DNA from: Rhodococcus koreensis
Lineage (GTDB): Bacteria > Actinomycetota > Actinomycetes > Mycobacteriales > Mycobacteriaceae
Reading direction: 5' to 3'
Assembly (NCBI RefSeq): GCF_900105905.1
Contig: NZ_FNSV01000006.1
Coordinates: 1 to 64,000, forward strand
Length of the DNA stretch: 64,000 nucleotides
The stretch's first letter is position 1, and each line of letters opens with the position of its first letter. Positions 34,447 to 42,161 of this stretch are shown one piece after another. The position numbers were made by a program, and so were the translations under genes. The notes below the pieces were generated by a model. That model was not told where the DNA came from, made no database searches, and was given only the letters and a program-made list of their open reading frames with translations.

Positions 34447-35244
34447 TTAGATCCAGTCGATGTGGACGGAATCGATGTGGTCGAAGTGGAATCCGAACTG
34501 GTCGCTGTAGGTGTTGAAGCCCTTGTTCTCCGGGTAGTCGAGGGTGGCGTGCCGCTCGAGCAGGGCCACCACCCGAGCGTGATCGTCGTTCGCGAGGGCG
34601 GCGGCGAGTTCCCGGGACTCGTCACTGCTGAACGGGGTGTCGGAGTTCGCGAAGTCCAGGGTCCGGACCCGGTAGTCGTAACCCTCATCGGCACCGTTAC
34701 GCACCATCACCCCGCCCCTGACCCGGATCACCGCCCGCTTCGGGGTTCCGTCCGGCCGCAACACCCCGGCCCGTTTCATGATGTCCTGCGCCTTCACGGT
34801 TTTCAGTTTCTTGCTCGCGTCCGCCCGCAGTTCGTTCGTGTCCCCGGACCGGTACCGGGACACCGCCGAGCGAGACCGGCCGATCTTCGCGGCAACGGCG
34901 TCGATGCCGCCGAGGCGTTCGATCGCCGCCCGCCGCTGGGCACGCTCGAGCACATCCGCATGCGGGATGCGGCCCTGCTGCGCCCACCGCCGCAACGTCC
35001 TATCGGACGGGGGTGTGCGGCCGGCATCGATCGCCGCCTGCCGCAAACCCTCGTTGCCCAGCTCCTTACGTAACTGTGCGACGGAGACCTTGCTGGTCAG
35101 CCCGGCCAGTCCCCCGCTTTTGACCTGCTTCGACTTCTCCACCCCGGTGGTCGCCGCGGCCGCGACCGTCACCTTGAGGCCGTCGAGACCGACCGCCTGC
35201 TGCGGCGGTTTCGTGGTGCGCGGCTTCGGAAGGTGCAGGGCCAT
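34447..35244 (-). CDS. tpg: Tpg-like terminal protein of a linear replicon (putative)
   Basis: 265 residues. The central HTH-like segment (IGRSRSAVSRYRSGDT) and the C-terminus ending FDHIDSVHIDWI resemble my recollection of Streptomyces Tpg proteins, which end in DIEHLDLDL-like sequence. They are covalently attached to telomere 5' ends and prime end patching. The ATG overlaps the stop of the Tap-like gene (TGATG), the tap-tpg order known in Streptomyces. The protein is longer than the roughly 185-residue Streptomyces form, with an extra N-terminal HTH-like region (DRTLRRWAQQGRIP). The call rests on similarity by eye plus gene order. Confidence 0.55.
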   Translation of the reverse strand: MALHLPKPRTTKPPQQAVGLDGLKVTVAAAATTGVEKSKQVKSGGLAGLTSKVSVAQLRKELGNEGLRQAAIDAGRTPPSDRTLRRWAQQGRIPHADVLERAQRRAAIERLGGIDAVAAKIGRSRSAVSRYRSGDTNELRADASKKLKTVKAQDIMKRAGVLRPDGTPKRAVIRVRGGVMVRNGADEGYDYRVRTLDFANSDTPFSSDESRELAAALANDDHARVVALLERHATLDYPENKGFNTYSDQFGFHFDHIDSVHIDWI

Positions 35245-37124
35245 CAGTACGCGTCCTCGTCCTCGTCGCCGTCGGCGAACGCCGACCTGATCACCAGTTT
35301 CACCTCGTGCACATCCTGCGCCGACGTCAGGTCGGCCAGCAGGGTGTCGGACAGGAGTGTGTCCTTCTCCACCGACATCTTCCCCAACGCCTCGCTCGGG
35401 TCGGCGAGGTCCTCACCATCGGCCAGCAGATACGCCCAGGAGTCGGTGATCGTGCGGACCGGCCACCGACCGCTCTCGCGGGCGATCCGCATCGCCACCC
35501 GCCGGCCCCGCCACCGGCAGTGCGCGATGATCGCCGCCCGCCACACCGGCTGGTGATGATGCGCCATTCGGGTGGCGGTCCACATGTCCGGGTTCACCAT
35601 CCGCCCGATGTAGCCCTTGTAGCAGGACCCGACGAACCGTCTCATCGGGGCGTCGTCGGTGTCCACCGCGACCTTCCGGGCCTCGCGCAGGATCTTCGCC
35701 CACTTGTCCAACACGCGGCCCTGCCGCGGGAACACCCACGCCTCGGTGATGTCCAGGTCGCCCCGGTCGGCGCCGATACCGCCGTCCGCGACCGGTGCGC
35801 ACAGGCCGTCGAGGCTGACCGAGGTCACCCAGGTCTGCACCGGCTGATCGGGCAGCATGTGCGGGTGCGGCAACGGCAACTTCTCCGGCGGCGAGAGGGT
35901 CTGCCCCGCGGGCAGGGTGATCCGCCACAGCCCGAACGGGGCACCCCTGTCCCCGACCGCCGCGGCGGCCGCCGCCCCGCCGGTGAGGTGGGTGGGTTGC
36001 CCGTAGCCGAATTCGAGCATCCCGGCCGACGCCAGGTACGCGGCCCGTTGGTCGATGGACACCAACCGACTCGTGCCGTCGAGGTCCTGCTCGTCGGGGA
36101 TCCGGGTCCAGCCGACCGCGGGTTCGAGATCCCCGCGTGGGGCGCCGTCCAGGGGTGGCACCGGGCCCGCGGTCGCCACCAGAAGGCCCTTCCCCGTACG
36201 GGTGCGTTCCCGTTTGATCTTGTCGACGATCGCGGCCCCCGTCCTGGCCGGTGTCGGCCCGGGCAGCACCCCGAGGTGTTTCGCGGACCACGCAATCCGG
36301 CGGCCGAGTTCCCGTGCCGCGGGGAGGTCGTCGTCCGAGAGATACGTTCCGGCCGTGGGTGAGCCGAGGATGCCCATCTCGCCGACCCGGTTGTTCCAGC
36401 CGAAGTCCTTGTTCCAGTACGTCCACACATACGGTTCGATCACCACATCGACCATCGTCGTGAACTTCCCGACGGTGCGGGACAGGTGCACCACATGTCC
36501 CGGATCCCCGCGCAGCTCCCACCCCGCATTCAGCATCGGCGTCAGCGTGGCCTGCAGGACCGCGGTCAACTCCGCGGCGGCGCGCACGCGCAGCGCCTCC
36601 ATGTCGTCGAAGTCCTCCTCGGAGCCGGGGTCGATCACCCACCCCAACGCCTCGCACGCACCCTGCCCGACGATCCACACCTGCGGCGGGGCCCCCAACG
36701 GGGCCAGGGCGGCCCACCGGATCAGCTTGTCCAGCTTCTCCACCGAATCGACCGGCCCGGTCAACTCCCGCCCGGACGGGGTGTACGTTCCCGCCGCGGT
36801 CACGATCAACGCATGCCCGTCGGCCTCCTCCCCCACCGGCAACGCCTCCCACACTGGCATCGGCGTTGCGACCGACTCGGCTGCATCGTCGGCAACACCG
36901 GCGTCCGTTGCGTCCGCCTCCGATGCTGCTTCGTCGCCGACCTCTTGGAGCGCAACGTCGGCTCGTGTTGCGTCCGCAACGGGTGAATGTTGCACCGCAA
37001 CGTCGGTTTCGGTGCTCGTTGTTGCTGCACCGACGTCCGTCGGCATCTCCTCCTCGCCCGCCTCGCCGACGGTCAGGTCAAACAGCGTGAACTGATCGTC
37101 GCCGCCTTTGCCCGGGTGGGACAT
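35244..37124 (-). CDS. tap: Tap-like telomere-associated protein (putative)
   Basis: 626 residues. An acidic, low-complexity N-terminus (about 1-90) precedes a large domain with LVSIDQRAAYLASAGMLEFG, PFGLWRITLPAG, VTSVSLDGLCAPVADGG, FVGSCYKGYIGRM and QPVWRAAIIAHCRWRGRRVA. These resemble the Streptomyces telomere-associated protein that recruits Tpg to telomeric 3' overhangs. The Streptomyces N-terminal HTH is not evident. Stop and start overlaps with the genes on both sides make one operon with the DUF2637 gene and tpg. The 5' part carries many GCAAC/GTTGC motifs. Confidence 0.55.
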   Translation of the reverse strand: MSHPGKGGDDQFTLFDLTVGEAGEEEMPTDVGAATTSTETDVAVQHSPVADATRADVALQEVGDEAASEADATDAGVADDAAESVATPMPVWEALPVGEEADGHALIVTAAGTYTPSGRELTGPVDSVEKLDKLIRWAALAPLGAPPQVWIVGQGACEALGWVIDPGSEEDFDDMEALRVRAAAELTAVLQATLTPMLNAGWELRGDPGHVVHLSRTVGKFTTMVDVVIEPYVWTYWNKDFGWNNRVGEMGILGSPTAGTYLSDDDLPAARELGRRIAWSAKHLGVLPGPTPARTGAAIVDKIKRERTRTGKGLLVATAGPVPPLDGAPRGDLEPAVGWTRIPDEQDLDGTSRLVSIDQRAAYLASAGMLEFGYGQPTHLTGGAAAAAAVGDRGAPFGLWRITLPAGQTLSPPEKLPLPHPHMLPDQPVQTWVTSVSLDGLCAPVADGGIGADRGDLDITEAWVFPRQGRVLDKWAKILREARKVAVDTDDAPMRRFVGSCYKGYIGRMVNPDMWTATRMAHHHQPVWRAAIIAHCRWRGRRVAMRIARESGRWPVRTITDSWAYLLADGEDLADPSEALGKMSVEKDTLLSDTLLADLTSAQDVHEVKLVIRSAFADGDEDEDAY

Positions 37125-38299
37125 CAGCGTGCGCCCACCAACGTGTACTGCTGCTCGGGCGTTGCCGCATTGCGGGTATCGGTCGCGTCGTCGACCTCGG
37201 GCAGCGGCGGGGTTCGGAATCCGGCGTCCACAGCGCGTTGCTCGACCTTGACGAAGCGGCGCATTGCGGTGGATGCCGCCTTGGCCCGGGTAATCGTCGC
37301 GATCTCCGCGTAGCTGAGGTTCTCGGTGATCCTGAGACGCGCTGTCTCCTTGACGACGGGCTCGAAGTCATCGCACGAGTTGATGAAGTTGAGGAGGTTC
37401 TCGATGGTCTGCTCCTCGTCCGGCAACACGAAGATTTCCTGGGAGCCCCCGTCCAGCGCATTGCCTGCAACGCCCCACTCCCCCAGGTCCGCAACGTCCG
37501 CAACGTCCGCAACGATCGGTTCGGAGACCTGCGCAACAGGCTGCGTGTCGGCCGCAATGGTGGTCTGGTCCTCGACCGACAGTTCGGCATCGGCCGATGT
37601 TGCTAGCGCCGCCGGGTCGGCGGCCTCAGCAATCGGCGAGTACGCAACGGCCGATGCCTGCGCAACGTCGTGGTCGCGCGCAATGGATTCTGCTCGGTAG
37701 CGCACCGAGGCAGGATTGTGGACGGTCTCCACGTTGCACTCCGGGGTGTTGTCGGCGATTGTGGGCACTAGCCGGGCTGCGTTGACGACCTCTGCGTATT
37801 CGCTGTGGGCGGTGCCGATTGCCTTGATGAGGATGCCCACACCGTGGGTGAAGGCCAGAACCAACAGGGGCGGGATGATCGCAATGAGAGCGGCCCCGGT
37901 GGGTGCGAGCGGTAAGTAGCCCAGGTTGATGCCGGCCGCAACGTTGCGTGCGGAGATCTCGGCCGCCTTGTACGCATGGACGGCGTTGCCGATCACACTG
38001 ATCAGGACGACGGCGATCGCAAGTCCCAGAAAGAACCTTTTGCCTGCCGAGCTGCCGCTGATCTTGCTGAGTGCAACGACGGCAATCGTTGCGCCGAAGA
38101 TTGCGCCGTCGACGATCGCGGGGAAGATCCAGGTGAGCCAGTATGGCAAGGTGGCCTGCAACGCGAGGTCGCGAAGCACGGCGAAGGACAGTACGAAGGC
38201 ACCTGCCGTGATGCCCACCGCAATAAGGATCGCAACGACCAGGGCCGCGATCAGGGCGCGGAGCTGGATTCGTGCGGCCTTGAGATTAAGGTCATTCAT
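37124..38299 (-). CDS. DUF2637-type membrane protein
   Basis: 391 residues. Four hydrophobic segments in the N-terminal 165 residues (LIAALVVAILIAVGITAGAF, WIFPAIVDGAIFGATIAVVA, FFLGLAIAVVLISVIGNAVH, ALIAIIPPLLVLAFTHGVGI) precede a long cytoplasmic tail. The tail has Ala/Asp-rich repeats (ADVADVADL) and a C-terminal HTH-like NLSYAEIATITRAKAASTAM. DUF2637 proteins are typical of actinobacterial plasmids and integrative elements. Its stop overlaps the tap start by one base. Possible roles are membrane anchoring of DNA or spread; function is not known. Confidence 0.7.
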   Translation of the reverse strand: MNDLNLKAARIQLRALIAALVVAILIAVGITAGAFVLSFAVLRDLALQATLPYWLTWIFPAIVDGAIFGATIAVVALSKISGSSAGKRFFLGLAIAVVLISVIGNAVHAYKAAEISARNVAAGINLGYLPLAPTGAALIAIIPPLLVLAFTHGVGILIKAIGTAHSEYAEVVNAARLVPTIADNTPECNVETVHNPASVRYRAESIARDHDVAQASAVAYSPIAEAADPAALATSADAELSVEDQTTIAADTQPVAQVSEPIVADVADVADLGEWGVAGNALDGGSQEIFVLPDEEQTIENLLNFINSCDDFEPVVKETARLRITENLSYAEIATITRAKAASTAMRRFVKVEQRAVDAGFRTPPLPEVDDATDTRNAATPEQQYTLVGAR

Positions 38300-38448
38300 A
38301 GATCGGGGTTTCCTTCCACGGGGTCCCGGTCGATGAGGCCCCGCCGGCTAGGCCCCGGCGGGGTCTCTCTCGTTGCGGCCGTTGCGGCCGTTGCTACGCA
38401 ATGCTGTTTGTGCTGGCAGATGCCATATTCGCTTCGGCGCAACGTTGC

Positions 38449-38467
38449 GCCATATAGCCCATATGGC
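38449..38467. promoter_or_regulatory. Palindrome upstream of the DUF2637-tap-tpg operon
   Basis: GCCATATAGCCCATATGGC has perfect seven-base arms. It lies 150 bases before the DUF2637 start and 20 bases after the parB stop. A related CCCATATGGG palindrome stands in front of parA, so one regulator (the Par proteins are the obvious candidates) may control both operons. Confidence 0.45.
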
Positions 38468-38486
38468 CGCTGCCTGCCCATAGGGG

Positions 38487-38924
38487 TTATATGGCGATCT
38501 CGTCGGCGGGCGCAGGGAAGGGCTCGCCGTTGTTGTACTGGGTTTCAAGCTTGGTGCACAGCTGATCGATCGCGGTGCGGATGAACACCTGCTGGCTCTT
38601 GATCCCGGTGCGGGGACGGGTGTGTTCGAGTGCGGCGACCATGCGGTCCTTCAGTTCTTCTTCCAACGACAGCAGAATGTCGGTGGTCTGGGCCTTGCGC
38701 TTCTTCTCTGTTGCCGGTTTCGCTGGCGCCGATGCGGCCTTGCGTTGCCGTGGCGTTGCAGGCGATGTTGCAGAGCGAGTGACTGTTGCGGGCGAGTCAG
38801 ACGACGTTGCGGTCGACTCTGACGCAACGGCCTCTGGCGTTGCGGTCGTCGTTGCCGCGGCCTGAGCGAACGTGTTGCGCGTACTGCGAGGGACGGGTCG
38901 GGCAGGTTGGGGGATCTTGCTCAT
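38487..38924 (-). CDS. parB: Small ParB-type partition partner (ribbon-helix-helix-like)
   Basis: 145 residues. A basic, Ala/Thr/Ser-rich disordered N-terminus (1-80) precedes a short folded C-terminus (ILLSLEEELKDRMVAALEHT, then SQQVFIRTAIDQLCTKLE). This beta-helix-helix pattern fits ribbon-helix-helix centromere-binding proteins such as ParG. The start overlaps the parA stop by one base. Such proteins bind repeats near the operon and stimulate the ParA ATPase. Confidence 0.7.
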   Translation of the reverse strand: MSKIPQPARPVPRSTRNTFAQAAATTTATPEAVASESTATSSDSPATVTRSATSPATPRQRKAASAPAKPATEKKRKAQTTDILLSLEEELKDRMVAALEHTRPRTGIKSQQVFIRTAIDQLCTKLETQYNNGEPFPAPADEIAI

Positions 38925-39712
38925 CAGAGTGCCACCTTCTCCAGGATCTCGATGAAGTTGTTGTGGAGGTTGCGGGACCAGACCGGATTAGCTGGGTGTT
39001 CGTCGAAACCCATACCGACGTTGGTCAGCTTGGAGATATCTCCCCTGTGCATGATCGGGTCGCCAAGCAGTGCGATGCCGTCCGCTTCTCCGTATTCCTT
39101 GAGGTAGTCGATGACCTCCGCGTGATCTTTGCGACGGCCGTCGAGCTTGTTGATGACAATCCCCGCGACCGGGAGAACCTTGTCCATGTATTCGGCCAGG
39201 TCTTCGAGAGCTGCCTGGATCGAATTGAGGCCGTCGACTGCATCGTCTTCCGGATTGACGACGATCAGGAGATTGTCGGCGGCGTACAGGGCGCTCCGGG
39301 AAACGAGGTCAATCGCCGGGCGGCAGTCGATCAGGATGTGCTCGTAGTCGCCGGACACTGGCTTAAGAGCCCGTGCAAAGGACATCTCCCCGCCGGGCTT
39401 GGTGCCGAGCTGGTCCGAGACTGCTTGAAGTTCAGCAAAGCCTGACGGGACGACGTGAATTCCATCCCGTCGCGCGGCGACGATCGCATCCCGCATCGCC
39501 AGATCCGTCTGGCGGTCGAGGACATCCGCGAGCGAATGAGGCGACGGCTCAGATGTTGTGTAGCCGGTGAGGTGCTTCGTGGAGTTGCCCTGCATGTCCG
39601 CATCAACCAGCAGCACCGTCCGGCCGGTGGCGGCAGCGGCATGAGCGAGACCGCCAGCGACCACGGTTTTTCCGACTCCGCCCTTGAGGTTTGCGATCGC
39701 AGTGATCGTCAT
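38924..39712 (-). CDS. parA: ParA-family partition ATPase
   Basis: 262 residues from ATG 39712, preceded by GGGGAGG; the frame extends eight residues further up. The deviant Walker A is NLKGGVGKTVVAGGLA (about 10-25), Walker A' is VLLVDADMQGNSTKHL, and Walker B is HILIDCRPAID. There is no N-terminal HTH, so it is of the small type that leaves operator binding to its partner. Operators lie at 39732-39770 and a repeat array begins 120 bp upstream. Confidence 0.9.
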   Translation of the reverse strand: MTITAIANLKGGVGKTVVAGGLAHAAAATGRTVLLVDADMQGNSTKHLTGYTTSEPSPHSLADVLDRQTDLAMRDAIVAARRDGIHVVPSGFAELQAVSDQLGTKPGGEMSFARALKPVSGDYEHILIDCRPAIDLVSRSALYAADNLLIVVNPEDDAVDGLNSIQAALEDLAEYMDKVLPVAGIVINKLDGRRKDHAEVIDYLKEYGEADGIALLGDPIMHRGDISKLTNVGMGFDEHPANPVWSRNLHNNFIEILEKVAL

Positions 39713-39731
39713 ATTCCTCCCCTCTCCTATT

Positions 39732-39770
39732 CCCATATGGGTACTTATATAAGCTTATATTAGCTTATAA
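39732..39770. promoter_or_regulatory. AT-rich operator/promoter region of parA
   Basis: CCCATATGGG (39732-39741) is a perfect palindrome. ATATAAGCTTATAT (39747-39760) is a perfect 14-bp palindrome, followed by a half-repeat TAGCTTATAA (39761-39770). It lies within 60 bp of the parA start in locally low-GC DNA, as expected for autoregulated par promoters. Confidence 0.6.
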
Positions 39771-39832
39771 CTAGTGCCCATATCTTTGCTTCCCTTGACT
39801 AGTCAGATCATATGTAGCGCAAGGGCATATAA

Positions 39833-40162
39833 CCTGCAGTGACATGCGGTTACCTAAGGAAATCTCAGCTCTGCTCAGCTCTGCTCTGCTCAGCTCTGCT
39901 CAGCTACCGGAATCTCACAAAACAGCAGCTACTCTTTGCTCACCTGCAGTGACATGCGGTTACGTAAGGAAATCTCAGCTCTGCTCAGCTCAGCTCAGCT
40001 CTGCTCTGCTCAGCTACCGGAATCTCACAAAACAGCAGCTACTCTTTGCTCACCTGCAGTGACATGCGGTTACGTAAGGAAATCTCAGCTCTGCTCTGCT
40101 CAGCTCTGCTCAGCTACCGGAATCTCACAAAACAGCAGCTGACTACGGCTGCTCTTTGCTCA
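39833..40162. repeat. Three 110-bp direct repeats upstream of parAB (centromere or origin iterons)
   Basis: Units start at 39833, 39943 and 40053, each opening CCTGCAGTGACATGCGGTTA and closing near CTCTTTGCTC. Each contains a variable run of CAGCT/CTGCT blocks (AGCTCTGCTC), then CTACCGGAATCTCACAAAAC. The units differ mainly in the number and order of the short blocks; the third ends with an altered tail. Position upstream of parA fits a parS/parC-type centromere. Confidence 0.75.
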
Positions 40163-40496
40163 TCGGAGATCTTCAGACGATGCGGAGCACCAGGTCAGAT
40201 ACCGCTTCAGAAGCCGCCGTCTTGTAGGGGCATCCTTCGCGCAGAAATCTCCCCACGCCTTGGCTGTTCCAGGCGCAGGCTTCGCAAGCGGAGCGCACCC
40301 TCAGCAGGTGTTGGCCGTCGCTGAGGATGCAGACGACTGGCGTCACGGAATTTGCCGACGCAGGTGTCGCCGTTCCTCGGCAGGCTGACGGGCTCGTCGG
40401 CACGGTGACTGCTGTGCGTCATTGTGAACGCCGACGATCGGCACGATGACGGACGCACCCGGGCACGGCACGGCAAGACCGGACGGGACGGTTCTG
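40163..40496. other. Intergenic interval after the repeat array
   Basis: 334 bp. Open frames are present on both strands but none resembles a known protein. It may be part of the origin region or decayed sequence. Confidence 0.4.
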
Positions 40497-40997
40497 TCAG
40501 CCGCTGCGGGGTGGGGACAGCAGACATCCCTGTGTGTAGATCCCAATCAGATCCCACGGCGGATCGGGGAACCCGAAGACGAACAGCGCGTCCCCGAGCG
40601 GATTCCCGACGAATCGGATGGTTTCGAACGCTTCGCGGGCGACGAGGGCCAGTCGCTCGGTTGCCCCGGCGAGCAACCGCTACAGATGCTCACCAGTCGT
40701 GCGGCGTAGCCGCCGGCGCACGGTCGATTCCGGGCGTTCCATCCGTTCGGCGATGCTCCGGAATCCCATGCCGTTCGCCTTGTAAGCCAATGCATTCCCG
40801 ATCATCTCGGTTGTGTCGGCCCGGCGTACCTGCAGGGCGGTAGGCAACAGGATGTGCGTGGCGGCGTCGCAGTCGCGGCAGCGCACCCGTTGTGGGCGCA
40901 CGGTCAGGGTCGTCTCGCCCACCGAGCGGACGGTGCGGGCACGCCCGTGTCCCCACCTGGCCGCCGCGCCCCGGCAGTCCCACCATGAGCGGAGTCA
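40497..40997 (-). pseudogene. DUF6431-like zinc-ribbon/HTH protein, broken by a stop codon
   Basis: One minus-strand frame reads RWGHGRARTVRSV, then QRVRCRDCDAATHILLP, then FRSIAERMERPESTVRRRLR, up to an in-frame TAG after TGEHL (40680). The same frame continues RLLAGATERLALVAREAF to a TGA at 40497. A Cys ribbon plus HTH of this type occurs in IS-like actinobacterial genes. No start codon is seen at the 5' end. The gene is dead or needs readthrough. Confidence 0.5.
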
Positions 40998-41333
40998 TTG
41001 GCTGTGATCGTCATACGCCGGCACCATGCGATGCCCGCGGTCCGTCACGGCGCTCGGGTTTCCGCCCGATCCGGCAGTGCTCATCACGGCTGTTCTCGTT
41101 CCTCGGCACGTCTGACGATGCAGACGATCGGCCCTCTGCCCGGAGCCCATCTGCATCACGGATGACGGTTGGTGGCGCCGTGGTCGTCATACGCAGAGAC
41201 GCTCAACAGCAGGGGAGCAGCGCGCTAATACGTGTATGTCGGTGTTCGCGACCTTCACGACTTCGCGGTATCCAGAAACCCAGCATGTCCATTCGATTGC
41301 TTCCCATGGAGACAGATCGGCCTACATGGACTC
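40998..41333. other. Unassigned interval
   Basis: 336 bp with no coding sequence or repeat that I can support. Confidence 0.4.
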
Positions 41334-42161
41334 TCAGCGTCGGACGCAGACATTCTTGCGGGAAGGTCCATGAACCGTGACACCGCGCTCAGTGGTCGCC
41401 CGCGCGCCGTCCCTGAGAACGAGATGCGCGTTGCCACTTGCATGGACCACCGCATCGCCCTCTGCGTAGACCACCGCGCTGTCATAGGCATTGACGAAGG
41501 TGCTGTCCGTGGCGTTGACCTGGGCACTGTCGCATGCGTTGATGGCGGCATGGTTGCGCGCAATCACGATGCACTCGTCAAAGGCGTCGACAACGGTGTT
41601 GGTGTAGGCGTAGAGCCGCACCCGGCCTGTGACCTGGAGGCGGGCGGCGTCCGTGGCGACGATGTGCGCGGTCTCCGGGAGCGGAGTGTCGAGGTGGATG
41701 CGGACTAGAGAGGTACCGATGATGCGGATGGTCCACTCGTTCGTCTTAGCTTTGGCGAACGTGCGGTCGTCGAATTCGATCTCGCTGCCGGTGGTGTCGA
41801 CGACCACGGTGGTGGCCCCGGTGCGTAGCCGTTCGCGGACCGAGTCGGAGTTTCTGCTGACCTGCTCCGTTCGTTGCTGTCGAGCGGGGGAGCGGTGCCG
41901 TTTGGCTGGCGTCTTCGTCTGGCTTGTCGACACGTGGGGCTCCGTCCTCGAAGTAGGCGGGGTGAACGCTGCCGTTTCCAGCACCTTATGCGAATTTTCC
42001 GTGTTAGCAGGAACCCGCGCGGTAACGCTCCTCGTGCCGTTTCCGAGCGACGCTGTCAAAGCTAAGTCGGCCAGGCGGCGATCAAGTCTGGCCTTCACCG
42101 AGGAACCTTTCTGTGCCAGTGCACTGAACGCGCAGGATTGCTCGGTGGTGGCGGTGATCAT
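41334..42161 (-). CDS. Ala/Asp-rich repeat protein, probable beta-helix
   Basis: 275 residues from ATG 42161, overlapping the stop of the preceding gene as ATGA. The N-terminal half is basic and disordered. The C-terminal half, from about residue 140, is a ladder of roughly 8-10 residue units with alternating hydrophobics (NACDSAQVNATDSTFVNAYD, then SAVVYAEGDAVVHASGNAHL). This is the pattern of single-stranded beta-helices, known from phage and actinobacterial Ala-Asp repeat proteins of unknown function. It ends in basic RKNVCVRR. Confidence 0.6.
   Translation of the reverse strand: MITATTEQSCAFSALAQKGSSVKARLDRRLADLALTASLGNGTRSVTARVPANTENSHKVLETAAFTPPTSRTEPHVSTSQTKTPAKRHRSPARQQRTEQVSRNSDSVRERLRTGATTVVVDTTGSEIEFDDRTFAKAKTNEWTIRIIGTSLVRIHLDTPLPETAHIVATDAARLQVTGRVRLYAYTNTVVDAFDECIVIARNHAAINACDSAQVNATDSTFVNAYDSAVVYAEGDAVVHASGNAHLVLRDGARATTERGVTVHGPSRKNVCVRR

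Larger units (their letters stand above)
36841..38900. repeat. Cluster of dispersed GCAAC/GTTGC motifs across three genes
   Basis: By hand count about 43 GCAAC or GTTGC pentamers occur in 2.06 kb, where about 4 would be expected by chance. Many extend to CGCAACG/CGTTGCG. They include tandem TCCGCAACG near 37488-37514 and CGTTGCGGC repeats at 38371-38394. They cover the 5' end of tap, the DUF2637 gene, the intergenic space and the 5' end of parB, and thin out sharply on both sides. Confidence 0.7.

Noticed and set aside
39844-40142. Three similar plus-strand frames of about 70 codons (QLCSAQL-type repeats)
   Set aside because: They arise only because the 110-bp DNA repeat is translated. There is no RBS and the peptides merely mirror the short DNA blocks.
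39833-40162. CRISPR array
   Set aside because: Only three 110-bp units without unique spacers between short repeats, and no cas genes.
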